Positions 33,576-42,833 of a DNA stretch of 64,000 nt are shown here, one piece after another. The DNA is from an uncultured Lentibacter sp. (GTDB lineage: Bacteria > Pseudomonadota > Alphaproteobacteria > Rhodobacterales > Rhodobacteraceae): assembly GCA_947497495.1 (NCBI GenBank), contig CANMGT010000001.1, positions 806,001 to 870,000 on the forward strand, read 5' to 3'. Under the pieces are notes generated by a model. The model had not been told where the DNA came from and ran no database searches. It worked only from the letters and a program-made list of their open reading frames with translations. Position numbers and translations under genes: made by a program. The stretch's first letter is position 1, and the number at the start of each line of letters is the position of its first letter.

Positions 33576-33730
33576 GGATGAACGCCGCTCGCGTGCCCTG
33601 TTCACCCTTCAAGTTGCATGGGCGAATAGCTGCCGATCACGCGCTTGTGCATGTTTGGACAGGGCGCGTTTTAGCATATACTGTCCTGCGACGCCGCCAA
33701 CACGAGTGGCGGACAATAATGAGGCATAGA

Positions 33731-34390
33731 ATGACACCAGTAACCAAATTCACCGGCGCTCTTTGCGCGCTTTCTCTTGTGGCCGTAACCGGCTGCACCG
33801 ACCCAAGCATGGTTGGTCAGGATGACCCCTACAAGAAAACCAAAAACGGCGCGCTTATTGGTGCGGCGGCTGGCGCTGTTCTGGGCGCGATCACCACCAG
33901 CGATAGCAAGGAAGGCGCCCTCAAAGGCGCTGTTATCGGCGCGGGTGTGGGCGGCATAACGGGCGCGGTTCTGGACAAGCAGGAAGCTGACTTGCGCCGC
34001 GACATGGGCGCAGGTGCAAACATCGAAAACACCGGCGACAAGCTTATCGTGACAATGGCGCAAGACATTCTGTTTGCGACGGGCAGTGCTTCGCTGCGCT
34101 CTGACATCACCCGCGACATCCGCGCCATTGCGGGCAGCCTTCAGGCCTACCCGAATTCGACAGTGCAAGTTCTTGGCCACACCGACAACGTCGGCGATGC
34201 GGGCTATAACTATGACCTGTCACTGCGCCGCGCACAGGCTGTGACGCAGGTTTTGGCGAGCGAAGGTGTGAACACCTCGCGTTTGCAGGCGATTGGCCGT
34301 GGCGAAGACCAGCCTGTTGCGACAAACCTGACACCAGAAGGCCGCCAGCAAAACCGCCGTGTCGAGATCGTGATCATTCCGACAAACTAA
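33731..34390 (+). CDS. OmpA family lipoprotein with glycine-zipper region
   Basis: A roughly 219-residue outer-membrane lipoprotein. The signal peptide ends in a lipobox (LVAVTGC), giving an acylated cysteine near residue 21. Residues about 40-90 are glycine-zipper repeats (GALIGAAAGAVLGAI, GAVIGAGVGGITGAV). Residues about 105-215 are an OmpA-like peptidoglycan-binding domain with ILFATGSASL, VLGHTDNVGDAGYNYDLSLRRA and GRGEDQPVATNLTPEGRQQNRRVEI. The start could also be the ATG at 33719, four codons upstream; 33731 has a better-placed GAGG. A strong terminator follows. Confidence 0.93.
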   Translation: MTPVTKFTGALCALSLVAVTGCTDPSMVGQDDPYKKTKNGALIGAAAGAVLGAITTSDSKEGALKGAVIGAGVGGITGAVLDKQEADLRRDMGAGANIENTGDKLIVTMAQDILFATGSASLRSDITRDIRAIAGSLQAYPNSTVQVLGHTDNVGDAGYNYDLSLRRAQAVTQVLASEGVNTSRLQAIGRGEDQPVATNLTPEGRQQNRRVEIVIIPTN

Positions 34391-34410
34391 GGCGCGTTAA
34401 AACGTGATCG

Positions 34411-34444
34411 GAAAAGCCCTGCCATTTGGCGGGGCTTTTCTTAT
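34411..34444. terminator. Terminator after the OmpA-family gene, possibly bidirectional
   Basis: GAAAAGCCCTGCC pairs with GGCGGGGCTTTTC (one wobble) around ATTT, followed by TTAT on the + strand and preceded by a less T-rich context for the - strand YciI gene ending at 34471. Confidence 0.85.
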
Positions 34445-34470
34445 GTGGACGATTTTCAATCAGTCATCAT

Positions 34471-34770
34471 TCACAATGTGACAGTTTGGTCTTCCAGAAT
34501 TTTGCCCCACGTGAAGATTTCGTACTGCCTGTGTTCTTCCACAAAGAATGGGTCGGCGCGCACCAGAGCTTCGACGTCATCACGTTTGTCTGCTTCAACA
34601 ATCCAAAGCGCACCACAGAATTCAGCGTTAGTATCCGGCTTCAACCCACCACCAATAAGCAATTCTGGATGGGACTTGGCATAGGCCACATGAGCATCGC
34701 GGCGCGATCTATCTGCTCGGATGTTCAACATTTCCGGTTTGTCTCTAAAAATCACGGCCCAACGGATCAT
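34471..34770 (-). CDS. YciI family protein (second copy)
   Basis: A 99-residue YciI-family protein: MIRWAVIFRDKPEMLNIRA, then the RRDAHVAYAKSHPELLIGGGL segment with the conserved His, LWIVEADKRDDVEALVRADPFF and a C-terminal YEIFTWGKILED. It differs clearly from the YciI protein at 3038-3310 and lacks operon partners, standing alone between the OmpA gene and the decayed IS110 element. Substrate and function are unknown. The 270-bp stretch downstream of its start (34771-35040) contains no gene, only a small GTACCG/CGGTAC hairpin at 34986-35001 that may belong to the IS110 end. Confidence 0.85.
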   Translation of the reverse strand: MIRWAVIFRDKPEMLNIRADRSRRDAHVAYAKSHPELLIGGGLKPDTNAEFCGALWIVEADKRDDVEALVRADPFFVEEHRQYEIFTWGKILEDQTVTL

Positions 34771-35040
34771 AGCACTCTCCCATCAAAATTTAAGCGAACA
34801 TAGCGCAATCTGTTTGGTGCTATAGGGCCAGATTTGAGGGCGACCAATACCAAAAAAACCAGCCGCAAGACATAAGTTGCACGCTGCCAGCGCTATAGCA
34901 CTGTCACTTAGAGCCAGACCAATACTGTTCACCGGCTTTGCGTAAGCCTTTTCTTATTCGTGCCTATCTGTTGAGAGGTCACCAAGTACCGTTTTCGGTA
35001 CGCGCCGGTTGATGGGGATGCTGCCCCTTTTTGCTGTCGG

Positions 35041-36134
35041 TTATGCCGACCGAGCCCCGCTCGCAGCATCCCCCATTGACGCGGGCGGTGTGTCCACCGC
35101 CAGCCGCCAAAGCTTGATTGCGAGCTTGCGGGCGACGGCAACAATCGCCTTCTGTCCGATCCCATGCTTCGCAAAATGTCGACTGTAGAGTTCCTTGGCT
35201 TCCGGATCGCGCCACGTCCATTGCCATGCCGCTTCGACCAGAATGCCGCGCAGGCGCTTCTTACCCACGGGCCTGATCCTGGCGCGGGCGGCACTGCCCC
35301 CGCTTTGGCTGACCACAGGGGCCAACCCGAGATACGAGGTCACTTCCTCTGGCCTGTTGAACCGCTCTGGCGAGAACAACTCAGCCAAGAAGCTTGTCGC
35401 AGCGGTTTCCCCAACCCCGACGACCGAGGTCAGGCGCTTGTAGGGTTCGGGATGCATCCGTTTGGTCGCCGTGCGGATCTCAGCGCGAAGCATCTTGTCT
35501 TCTGAAAGCAGAAACAGATACTCGCGCACCATTGATGCCAGCGCCATATGATGTTGGGGAGGCACATCGAGCGCTGTCAGGTCAGCGGATGCTGCCAGCG
35601 ACCACTTTTGTATGCTGTCCGGTTCATCAAAACCTGATGCCAACAGAAAGCCCTTGATCCTCTGTTTGATCTTGCCCCGGCTTTCCGCGATCCGTTTGCG
35701 CCGCCGCACCAAGGCGCGATAGCCCTCTTGGTCTACTTTCGGGACCGCAATAGGGCGCAGCAAGCCCCGTGCGAAATAGGTTGCCAGTTTAACCGCATCC
35801 AGCCGGTCATTCTCGCTGCCGCTGCATATCCGCGAGGAATGCACGATGCAGCAATGATGGACACCTCAAAACCCGCGTCCGTCAAAACTCGTGATAGTGC
35901 GAAGCCGGTTGGCCCAGACTCGTAGACGACATGCTCGATATTGATACCCAACTCTTTCAGCTGAAGAGCCTATGCCGCTTCGCCTGACGGACACGTGTAG
36001 CTTTCTACTAATCTGTCTTCCTTGGAAAACAGGGCAACTGAATAGGTCTTCTTATGAACATCGAGGACGACCACGACAGGTTGACCTTCAACCGCTGCTA
36101 CAAATCGTGAAATCCGTGTTGCTTTCTTGACCAT
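35041..36134 (-). pseudogene. Decayed IS110-family transposase
   Basis: Read from ATG 36134 on the reverse strand the frame starts MVKKATRISRFVAAVEGQPV, passes LDVHKKTYSVAL (first acidic residue of the DEDD catalytic set), then meets an in-frame TAG at 35972-35970. It resumes with HVVYESGPTG (second acidic residue) and IIAASCIPRG. A frameshift near 35835 then moves it to the frame carrying ENDRLDAVKLATYFARGLLRPI (last two Asp). That frame runs on to the C-terminal IS110/IS116 domain (KRLTSVVGVGETAATSFLAEL, EEVTSYLGLAPVVSQSGG) and a stop at 35041. All catalytic residues survive but are split by two lesions, so it is inactive. Element ends were not identified; IS110 elements lack long terminal repeats. 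Confidence 0.92.
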
Positions 36135-36294
36135 GCTGGAAACTCCTTTGATTGGAATGTTCCGGCATCGCAGCAGTCAGCTGCGCCACCGTCCAGCATG
36201 GTATTTTTATGCGCACAGGTGATGTGCAGCAATGCAAATTGCCGGATCGCGGCAGCATGCCTAAGTTGCTTTCAACACAACATTGGAGACCAAA

Positions 36295-36831
36295 ATGGCG
36301 AAGATCAAACTGCTCGGAATTTCAGGCGCGCTGCGCGAAGGCTCAACCAACCGGACGCTTCTGCGCGAAGCGGCGCGGCTTATCGGCGAGGCTGATTACA
36401 CGGAGGCTAACCTGAACCTGCCGCTTTATGACGGCGACAGTGAGGAGGCTTCGGGCATTCCGGCGTCTGTTGTGGCCTTGGCCAAGCAGATTGCCGAGGC
36501 GGATGCTGTTATCATCTCGACGCCTGAATATAACAAGGGGCTGACGGGGGTTTTGAAAAACGCGCTGGACTGGGTGAGCCGTGTCGAAGGCAGCCCTTGG
36601 GCGAACAAACCTGTCGCTACCATGTCGGCGGCGGCTGGGCGTGCGGGCGGCGAGCGCGGGCAGGTTATGCTGCGCGAATGCATGCATGCCTTTTCACCGA
36701 AGTTTGTGCACGGCCCCGAAATTGCTGTTGCCGCGAGCTTTGAGGCCTTTGACGAGGCGGGCCACTTGAAGGGCGAGCTTTATGAGAAGAACCTGACGGC
36801 GTTGATGGAGAAATTGCGCGCGGCGGTTTGA
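36295..36831 (+). CDS. NADPH-dependent FMN reductase family protein
   Basis: A 178-residue flavodoxin-fold protein of the NADPH:FMN/quinone reductase family. It begins MAKIKLLGISGALREGSTNR, with the phosphate-binding SGALREGSTNR loop, and has the conserved DAVIISTPEYNKGLTGVLKNALDW with the PEYN motif, then KPVATMSAAAGRAGGERGQ. It reduces FMN or quinones, protecting against electrophiles. The ATG at 36295 is preferred to a TTG four codons upstream because of a GGAGACC stretch before it. It lies between the IS110 remnant and a convergent regulator gene, with one copy of the intergenic repeat after it. Confidence 0.9.
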   Translation: MAKIKLLGISGALREGSTNRTLLREAARLIGEADYTEANLNLPLYDGDSEEASGIPASVVALAKQIAEADAVIISTPEYNKGLTGVLKNALDWVSRVEGSPWANKPVATMSAAAGRAGGERGQVMLRECMHAFSPKFVHGPEIAVAASFEAFDEAGHLKGELYEKNLTALMEKLRAAV

Positions 36832-36835
36832 AGGG

Positions 36836-36914
36836 TTTCGAATTTGCTTTCGCAAATCCGACTGGCTGGGGGCTTTGCCCCCAGACCCCCAGGATATTTT
36901 GAACAACGAGAAAG
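36836..36914 (+). repeat. Copy of the palindromic GGATATTTTT intergenic repeat
   Basis: A TTTCG-flanked ATTTGC/GCAAAT hairpin (36842-36857) is followed by a TGGGGGC/GCCCCCA hairpin (36867-36883) and the tail CCCAGGATATTTTGAAC with AGAAAG. The order of elements matches the copy at 46316-46398. It fills the gap between convergent genes and may terminate both. Confidence 0.75.
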
Positions 36915-36932
36915 AGCGGGCTGGGTGCAGGG

Positions 36933-37637
36933 TTAGAGGACTTGGATAACGTCTTTGTCGATGCTGAGGATATAGCCGCGGCGGGCGATGTTTTTGACCA
37001 GCAGTTCGGAGACGAGCTGATTGCCTAAAGAGTCGCGCAGGCGTTTGATGCGGGTGGCACCTGCGGCTTCGTCGCAGTCGGCGGCGAGGCGGCCTGAAAT
37101 GACGCCTTCAAGTTCGGCGCCTGTCATGATGTCGTCGTCCATGCGGGCTTCGGCGAGCACCGAGAGTGTTTCCATCGCGGCGGGTGTAAGCGTGAAGCCC
37201 ATGTTGTTGAGGTAGACGGCGTTTTCTTCGCGGCTGATGAGAAGCGAGTTGACTTGAATGCCGGAACGCTCGACCGCGGCCATACGGCGCGCGAAGGCCG
37301 AGAGCAGAACGAGAAACACGAAAGCCGCGATCAGCATGCTTGCCGCGAACACCAGCAGAACGAAGATCACCATCCGGTAGCTTGCGAGCGTGTCGGAGAA
37401 GGCTGTGCCGGATTGCGCGAGAATTTCGAGCAGTTTGATTTCGGCCTGAGCTGTCAGATCGTCATTCTCGACAAAGAGCTGTTCGACGCGCGCGTTAAAG
37501 GCGTTGGCGTCGGGCAATGTGAAGAACAACACGATGGCAGCGACAAGCAATATCGCCACGATCGCGGCGATGCCAAGATAAACTGTGCGGCTTGGGCTGC
37601 CCAGACTGTCAGTAACGGAGGTAGTAGTTTCCGGCAC
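36933..37637 (-). CDS. Membrane-anchored protein with C-terminal OmpR-type winged helix
   Basis: A 234-residue protein with two transmembrane helices (about residues 20-42 and 88-112), a periplasmic loop between them, and a cytoplasmic C-terminal half. That half reads GFTLTPAAMETLSVLAEA, ATRIKRLRDSLGNQLVSELLVKNIARRGYIL, which is the recognition-helix and wing pattern of OmpR/PhoB DNA-binding domains. ToxR/CadC regulators place this domain before the membrane segment; here it follows two membrane spans. It probably senses an envelope signal and binds DNA from the membrane (inference). It overlaps by 29 bases the upstream gene for a small exported protein, which may be its sensor partner. Confidence 0.75.
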   Translation of the reverse strand: MPETTTSVTDSLGSPSRTVYLGIAAIVAILLVAAIVLFFTLPDANAFNARVEQLFVENDDLTAQAEIKLLEILAQSGTAFSDTLASYRMVIFVLLVFAASMLIAAFVFLVLLSAFARRMAAVERSGIQVNSLLISREENAVYLNNMGFTLTPAAMETLSVLAEARMDDDIMTGAELEGVISGRLAADCDEAAGATRIKRLRDSLGNQLVSELLVKNIARRGYILSIDKDVIQVL

Positions 37638-37893
37638 TCGGCTTTCTCCCTTCCAGGCCGCTCGCGTCGAAGACGGAGAGCACGTTGAGCAGTGTCCACC
37701 CGTCGGCGCGCAGGCGCAAGGCTAGCTCGCCTTTGGCGGAGGCTGTGTTGCAGGCACCACTGATACGGGCAACGCCATAGTGGAGTTTGAGCGGGTCATT
37801 GCGCTTGGCTTTATAGTCGGCAAAGCAGTCAGCCGCTTGAAGCGGGGCTGCGAGCATGGCCAGAGCGGCAGTTATGAGTATGAGCTTTTTCAT
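37609..37893 (-). CDS. Small exported protein of unknown function
   Basis: A 94-residue protein with a Sec signal peptide (MKKLILITAALAMLAAPLQA, cleavage before ADCFADY). The mature part is about 74 residues with two cysteines that could form a disulfide and a conserved-looking end LNVLSVFDASGLEGRK and NYYLRY. I do not recognise a named family. It precedes and overlaps the membrane-anchored winged-helix gene by 29 bases on the same strand, so the two proteins are made together; a periplasmic sensor or modulator role is an inference from that. It diverges from the gene at 38066. Confidence 0.65.
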   Translation of the reverse strand: MKKLILITAALAMLAAPLQAADCFADYKAKRNDPLKLHYGVARISGACNTASAKGELALRLRADGWTLLNVLSVFDASGLEGRKPSAGNYYLRY

Positions 37894-38065
37894 GCCAGCA
37901 ATCTGCGCTTTTCGGGTCTGTTATACAATATCCAATGGGGGAGGGAGTGCGTGTTATCGGATAGCGGTGGGCTGTTATTGCCTGACTTTGAGGGAAGACC
38001 GAGTTTGGGCTTATCGCTGATTGCTTTGCTAGGGATCGGCCAAACCAACAAAAAGGATCTGCCCC

Positions 38066-38548
38066 ATGTCACGTAAATTCATTGCTGTTATCATCGCTTC
38101 TTCCATCGCGCTCACAACGCTGACGGCCTCGCCTTCATTTGCGGGCAGCCGTGACCGCGACAAAGCCCTTCTCGGGATTGCCGGCTTCATATTGCTCGGC
38201 ACCGCGATTGCGGATGCAAACAACCGAGATCACCAGGACAGGGGTATTGTGCAGCCGCATAAGCCACGAGACGTCAGGCCACATGTGCGCGACCCGCAGG
38301 TTATTCATCCGCGCCCGCTGCCACACCGTGTGAGTCGCTATGTGTTGCCGTCGCATTGCTTGCGCAAAGTTCATACGCGCCAAGGCAATGTTCGCTTTCT
38401 CGGGCGCCGCTGTCTGCAAAACAACTACCGCGCTGTAAACCGCCTGCCGCAGCAGTGTTCTGTGCGGGTGAAGACACGTGGCAAAGTGCGCAACGGGTTT
38501 GCACCACGCTGCCTGCGCCTGTTCGGCTACCGCATGAGCCGCCACTAA
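38066..38548 (+). CDS. Basic exported protein of unknown function
   Basis: A 160-residue protein with a Sec signal peptide (MSRKFIAVIIASSIALTTLTASPSFA, cleavage after SFA). A Gly/Ala hydrophobic stretch follows (LLGIAGFILLGTAIADA), then a Pro/His/Arg-rich linker and a basic C-terminal domain with four cysteines (SHCLRKV, RRCLQNNY, QQCSVRV, PRCLRLFGY) that could form two disulfides. Similar proteins are frequent in Rhodobacteraceae, but no function is known to me. It stands between the divergent small exported protein and rnhB, and may be transcribed with rnhB 52 bases downstream. Confidence 0.7.
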   Translation: MSRKFIAVIIASSIALTTLTASPSFAGSRDRDKALLGIAGFILLGTAIADANNRDHQDRGIVQPHKPRDVRPHVRDPQVIHPRPLPHRVSRYVLPSHCLRKVHTRQGNVRFLGRRCLQNNYRAVNRLPQQCSVRVKTRGKVRNGFAPRCLRLFGYRMSRH

Positions 38549-38600
38549 GCAAAACACATTAGGGCTTGAACGGGGCCTGTCATGTCTGTCATCTGGCAGC

Positions 38601-39231
38601 ATGACAGGCCCTGATTATTCTTACGAGCAGGCCGCGCTTGAGCGTGGCTACAAACGCATCGCCGGTGTTGACGAGGTGGGCCGCGGGCCGCTCGCGGGGC
38701 CGGTTATGGCTTGCGCAGTGGTTCTGGACATCAGCAACATTCCCGAAGGGCTGAACGACAGCAAGAAGCTGAGCGCGAAGCGGCGCGAGGCTTTGTGCGC
38801 GGCGATCATGGCCAATGCCGAGGTGAGCATCGGGGAGGCGAGTGTTGAGGAAATTGACGAGATCAACATTCTGCGCGCCTCTCATCTGGCGATGGAACGC
38901 GCGGTTGCGGGGCTGCTCACGCCGCCAGACCATTGTTTGATTGATGGAAACCTGATCCCCAAGGGTCTGACGACCTCGGCAGAGGCCATCATCAAGGGCG
39001 ATAGCAAATCAGTGAGCATTTCTGCGGCTTCAATTGTGGCCAAAATCAGGCGAGATTATGTCATGTCGACATTGGCGCAACACTACCCTGGCTACGGCTG
39101 GGAGACGAACGCGGGATACCCTTCAAAAAGTCACAGATTGGCTTTGCAAAATCTGGGCGTAACCCCACACCATAGACGTTCGTTCAAACCGGTACACAAT
39201 ATCTTGTATCAACAAAAAAATGTAAGTGGTT

Positions 39232-39233
<2 letters not shown>
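38601..39233 (+). CDS. rnhB: Ribonuclease HII
   Basis: A 210-residue nuclease that removes ribonucleotides and RNA primers from RNA:DNA hybrids. The first catalytic motif is IAGVDEVGRGPLAGPVMA (Asp, Glu), followed by LNDSKKLSAKRRE, HCLIDGNLIP (third Asp), AIIKGDSKSVSISAASIVAK (fourth Asp) and a C-terminal YPGYGWETNAGYPSKSH. The sequence is full length. It lies directly upstream of ccrM, an arrangement known in other alphaproteobacteria including Caulobacter. Its last codons carry a GATTC site that overlaps the ccrM control region. Confidence 0.96.
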
Positions 39234-40431
<1,198 letters not shown>

Positions 40432-40495
40432 TCGCCACCCAATTTAACTGAACACCGCCGGTGCCTGCGGCCTGACTCCGTGGCACTTAAACTTG

Positions 40496-40530
40496 GGCCC
40501 CGTTCTCCTCCAGAGGCGGGGCCTTTTTTT
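40496..40530 (+). terminator. Rho-independent terminator after ccrM
   Basis: GGCCCCG pairs with CGGGGCC around a 14-nt loop and is followed by TTTTTTT. It separates ccrM from rsgA. Confidence 0.92.
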
Positions 40531-40584
40531 GTGGTGCGAAAGGCTTTAGACAGGGCGCAACGCAGCTTGGAAAGCATGGGCTTG

Positions 40585-41664
40585 ATGACGAAAGACTACT
40601 CACAGTTGGGGCTTGGCAAAGCCCCCGAGGCGCGCAAGCTCAGCATGCTTGAGCGGCTCGGCTGGCAGCCGTTTTTCGCCCAGCAGACAGACGCAGACAC
40701 GCTCGCCAAGACGCCGCCCGTGCGGGTGACACAGGTGCACCGCAGCGCGCATCAGGTTGTCGGCGAGGGCATAGACAAGCTGATCCCGCCGCGCCATGAC
40801 GCAACGGTTGGTGACTGGCTGTTGCTTGATCTTGAGGATGTGGCTGCGAGCGTTGTGCTTGAGCGCAAGAACCTGATCAAGAGGCGCGCCCCGGGGCGCG
40901 TACGGGCTGTGCAGATGATCGGCGCAAACCTTGATACGACGTTCATTGTCACCTCCTGCAACGACGATTTTAACGTTGCAAGGCTTGAGCGCTACATTGC
41001 GCTGGCCTTTGAAGACGAGGCCCAACCTGTCATTTTGCTCACCAAGGCTGACATGTGCGACGATGTCGAAAGCTATATCGCGCGTGCTGAAGCGATCTCC
41101 GACAGGGTGCCTGTTATCGCGATTGACGCGCGTGGCGAGGAGCCATTGGCCAAGCTCGCCGAGTGGGTGAAGCCCGGCAAGACTGTCGCGTTTCTGGGCT
41201 CGTCCGGTGTGGGCAAGTCAACGCTGACAAACGCGCTGGGCAGTGATGTTGACGGGGGGCTGGAGATTGAGACACAAGCCATCCGTGAAGACGACGCGCG
41301 GGGGCGACACACAACAACGAGCCGCCAAATTCACATGCTGCCAAACGGCTGCAACGTGCTCGACACGCCGGGCATGCGCGAGCTGCAACTGACAGATGTC
41401 GCGAGCGGCCTGGGCGATGTGTTTGCCGACTTGCAGGAGCTTTCCACGCAATGCCGCTTTCGCGATTGCGCCCATGAGAGCGAGCCGGGTTGTGCCGTGA
41501 AAGCCGCTTTGGAAGCGGGTGAGATTGACGAAGCACGCTTAGGGCGTTGGAAAAAGCTGGTGGCGGAAGACGCGTTCAACTCCGAAAGCCTGAGCGCTCG
41601 AAAAGCCAAGGACAAAACCCTTGGCCGCGTTATCAAACAGTTCAAGAAGCACGGCAAGAAGTAG
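40585..41664 (+). CDS. rsgA: Ribosome small-subunit-dependent GTPase RsgA
   Basis: A 359-residue circularly permuted GTPase that checks and releases factors during 30S subunit maturation. After an N-terminal OB-fold (about residues 45-110) the G4 motif ILLTKADMCD comes first, then G1 FLGSSGVGKSTLTN, the switch region with RGRHTTTSRQ, and G3 LDTPGMRELQL, the order typical of this family. The C-terminal zinc site is CRFRDCAHESEPGC. Starts upstream of 40576 are excluded because they would lie in the ccrM terminator. Between 40576 and 40585, the second has better GGAAAG spacing. It converges with alkB, the stop codons being two bases apart. Confidence 0.94.
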   Translation: MTKDYSQLGLGKAPEARKLSMLERLGWQPFFAQQTDADTLAKTPPVRVTQVHRSAHQVVGEGIDKLIPPRHDATVGDWLLLDLEDVAASVVLERKNLIKRRAPGRVRAVQMIGANLDTTFIVTSCNDDFNVARLERYIALAFEDEAQPVILLTKADMCDDVESYIARAEAISDRVPVIAIDARGEEPLAKLAEWVKPGKTVAFLGSSGVGKSTLTNALGSDVDGGLEIETQAIREDDARGRHTTTSRQIHMLPNGCNVLDTPGMRELQLTDVASGLGDVFADLQELSTQCRFRDCAHESEPGCAVKAALEAGEIDEARLGRWKKLVAEDAFNSESLSARKAKDKTLGRVIKQFKKHGKK

Positions 41665-41666
41665 CG

Positions 41667-42800
41667 TCACCTTGGCAGCGGGTTAGTGCCTTTGTTGTAG
41701 GCTTTCCAGTCGGTCACTTCTGGGTAATACATCTCGCGCCAACGCTGCACGCGCGGGTTCATCCGTGCGCGCCAGAGCGGCGGGACCATCGCCAGCATTG
41801 TCATGATCGGATAGCCAAACGGCAGCTGCGGTGCCTGCGCCTCGGAGTAGTTTTGCAGCAAGGGAAAGCGCCTGTCTGGCTTGTAGTGGTGGTCAGAGTG
41901 GCGCTGCAAGTTGATCAGCAACCAGTTGCTCGCCTTATGGGCCGCGTTCCAGCTGTGGTGTGGCATCACGTGCTCGTATTTGCCCTCGCCGAGGTGTTTG
42001 CGGGTGAGGCCATAGTGCTCAACGTAGTTGACCAGTTCAAGCTGCCAGACGGCTATGAACGCCTGCCAGAGAAACAGCGCGAGGCCGAGCCAGCCGCCGA
42101 GAATAACCGCGAGCAACAACATACCGCCCTGCAGCGCCCAGTAGCGGAAGAACGGGTTTTGCGTGTCGCTCCACGGCAAATCCTTGCGGGCGAGCATGTC
42201 GGCCTCGGCCTTGAAGGCTGACTGGTAGCTCTCGCGCAGAACACGCGGGAAGAAGCGGTGAAACCCTTCGTTGTAGCGCGCTGTCACGGCGTCGCGCGGC
42301 GTGCCGACGTAGCGGTGATGCACCAGCATATGCTCGCTGCGGAAGTGCGAGTAGAGCACCATCGACAGCAGGATGTCGCCAAGCCAGCGTTCAAGCTTGT
42401 TTTTCTGGTGCATCAGCTCGTGACTGTAGTTGATGCCGATCGTGCCTGTGAGCACGCCAACGCCAAGAAACAGCAGGATGGTTTCAAGCGTGCCAAGGTG
42501 CTCGGCGCGGGGCACGTAGTAGAGCAGGCCGAACAGCGTGAAAAACTGCGCGGGCACCCAAAGCTTGGTGATCATCGCGTAAACTGTGAGGTGCTCATCG
42601 GCGATGCTCGGGTCGGAGTTTTCGAGATTGAGGCCGAGAATGGCATCAAGGCCAGAGAAGAGATACCACGTTGCGACAGGCAGCAGAATGACTGTCCAAC
42701 CGCCATAGAAAGCCCCGATCCAAGCGAGCGGGATAAGCAGAAGCGACAGCCAGAAAGGCAGGGCGCGGCTGAGCTGGGCGGTTTGTTCGGCGTTGAGCAT
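41667..42800 (-). CDS. alkB: Alkane 1-monooxygenase (AlkB-type membrane di-iron hydroxylase)
   Basis: A 377-residue integral membrane protein that hydroxylates medium-chain alkanes using rubredoxin as electron donor. It has about six hydrophobic helices and the histidine boxes NYSHELMHQKN, SEHMLVHHRYVGTPRD and LQRHSDHHYKPDRRF, plus the NYVEHYGL motif that distinguishes AlkB from fatty-acid desaturases. All iron ligands are present and length is near normal. No rubredoxin or rubredoxin reductase gene is adjacent. It lies 33 bases downstream of mutY on the same strand but is functionally unrelated to it. Confidence 0.93.
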   Translation of the reverse strand: MLNAEQTAQLSRALPFWLSLLLIPLAWIGAFYGGWTVILLPVATWYLFSGLDAILGLNLENSDPSIADEHLTVYAMITKLWVPAQFFTLFGLLYYVPRAEHLGTLETILLFLGVGVLTGTIGINYSHELMHQKNKLERWLGDILLSMVLYSHFRSEHMLVHHRYVGTPRDAVTARYNEGFHRFFPRVLRESYQSAFKAEADMLARKDLPWSDTQNPFFRYWALQGGMLLLAVILGGWLGLALFLWQAFIAVWQLELVNYVEHYGLTRKHLGEGKYEHVMPHHSWNAAHKASNWLLINLQRHSDHHYKPDRRFPLLQNYSEAQAPQLPFGYPIMTMLAMVPPLWRARMNPRVQRWREMYYPEVTDWKAYNKGTNPLPR

Positions 42801-42833
42801 GGGAACCTCGACTCACGTGTTACGGCGTCACTT

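Noticed and set aside
35733..35951. 72-codon frame treated as a separate small gene
   Set aside because: It is the middle part of the broken IS110 transposase read between the internal TAG and the frameshift.
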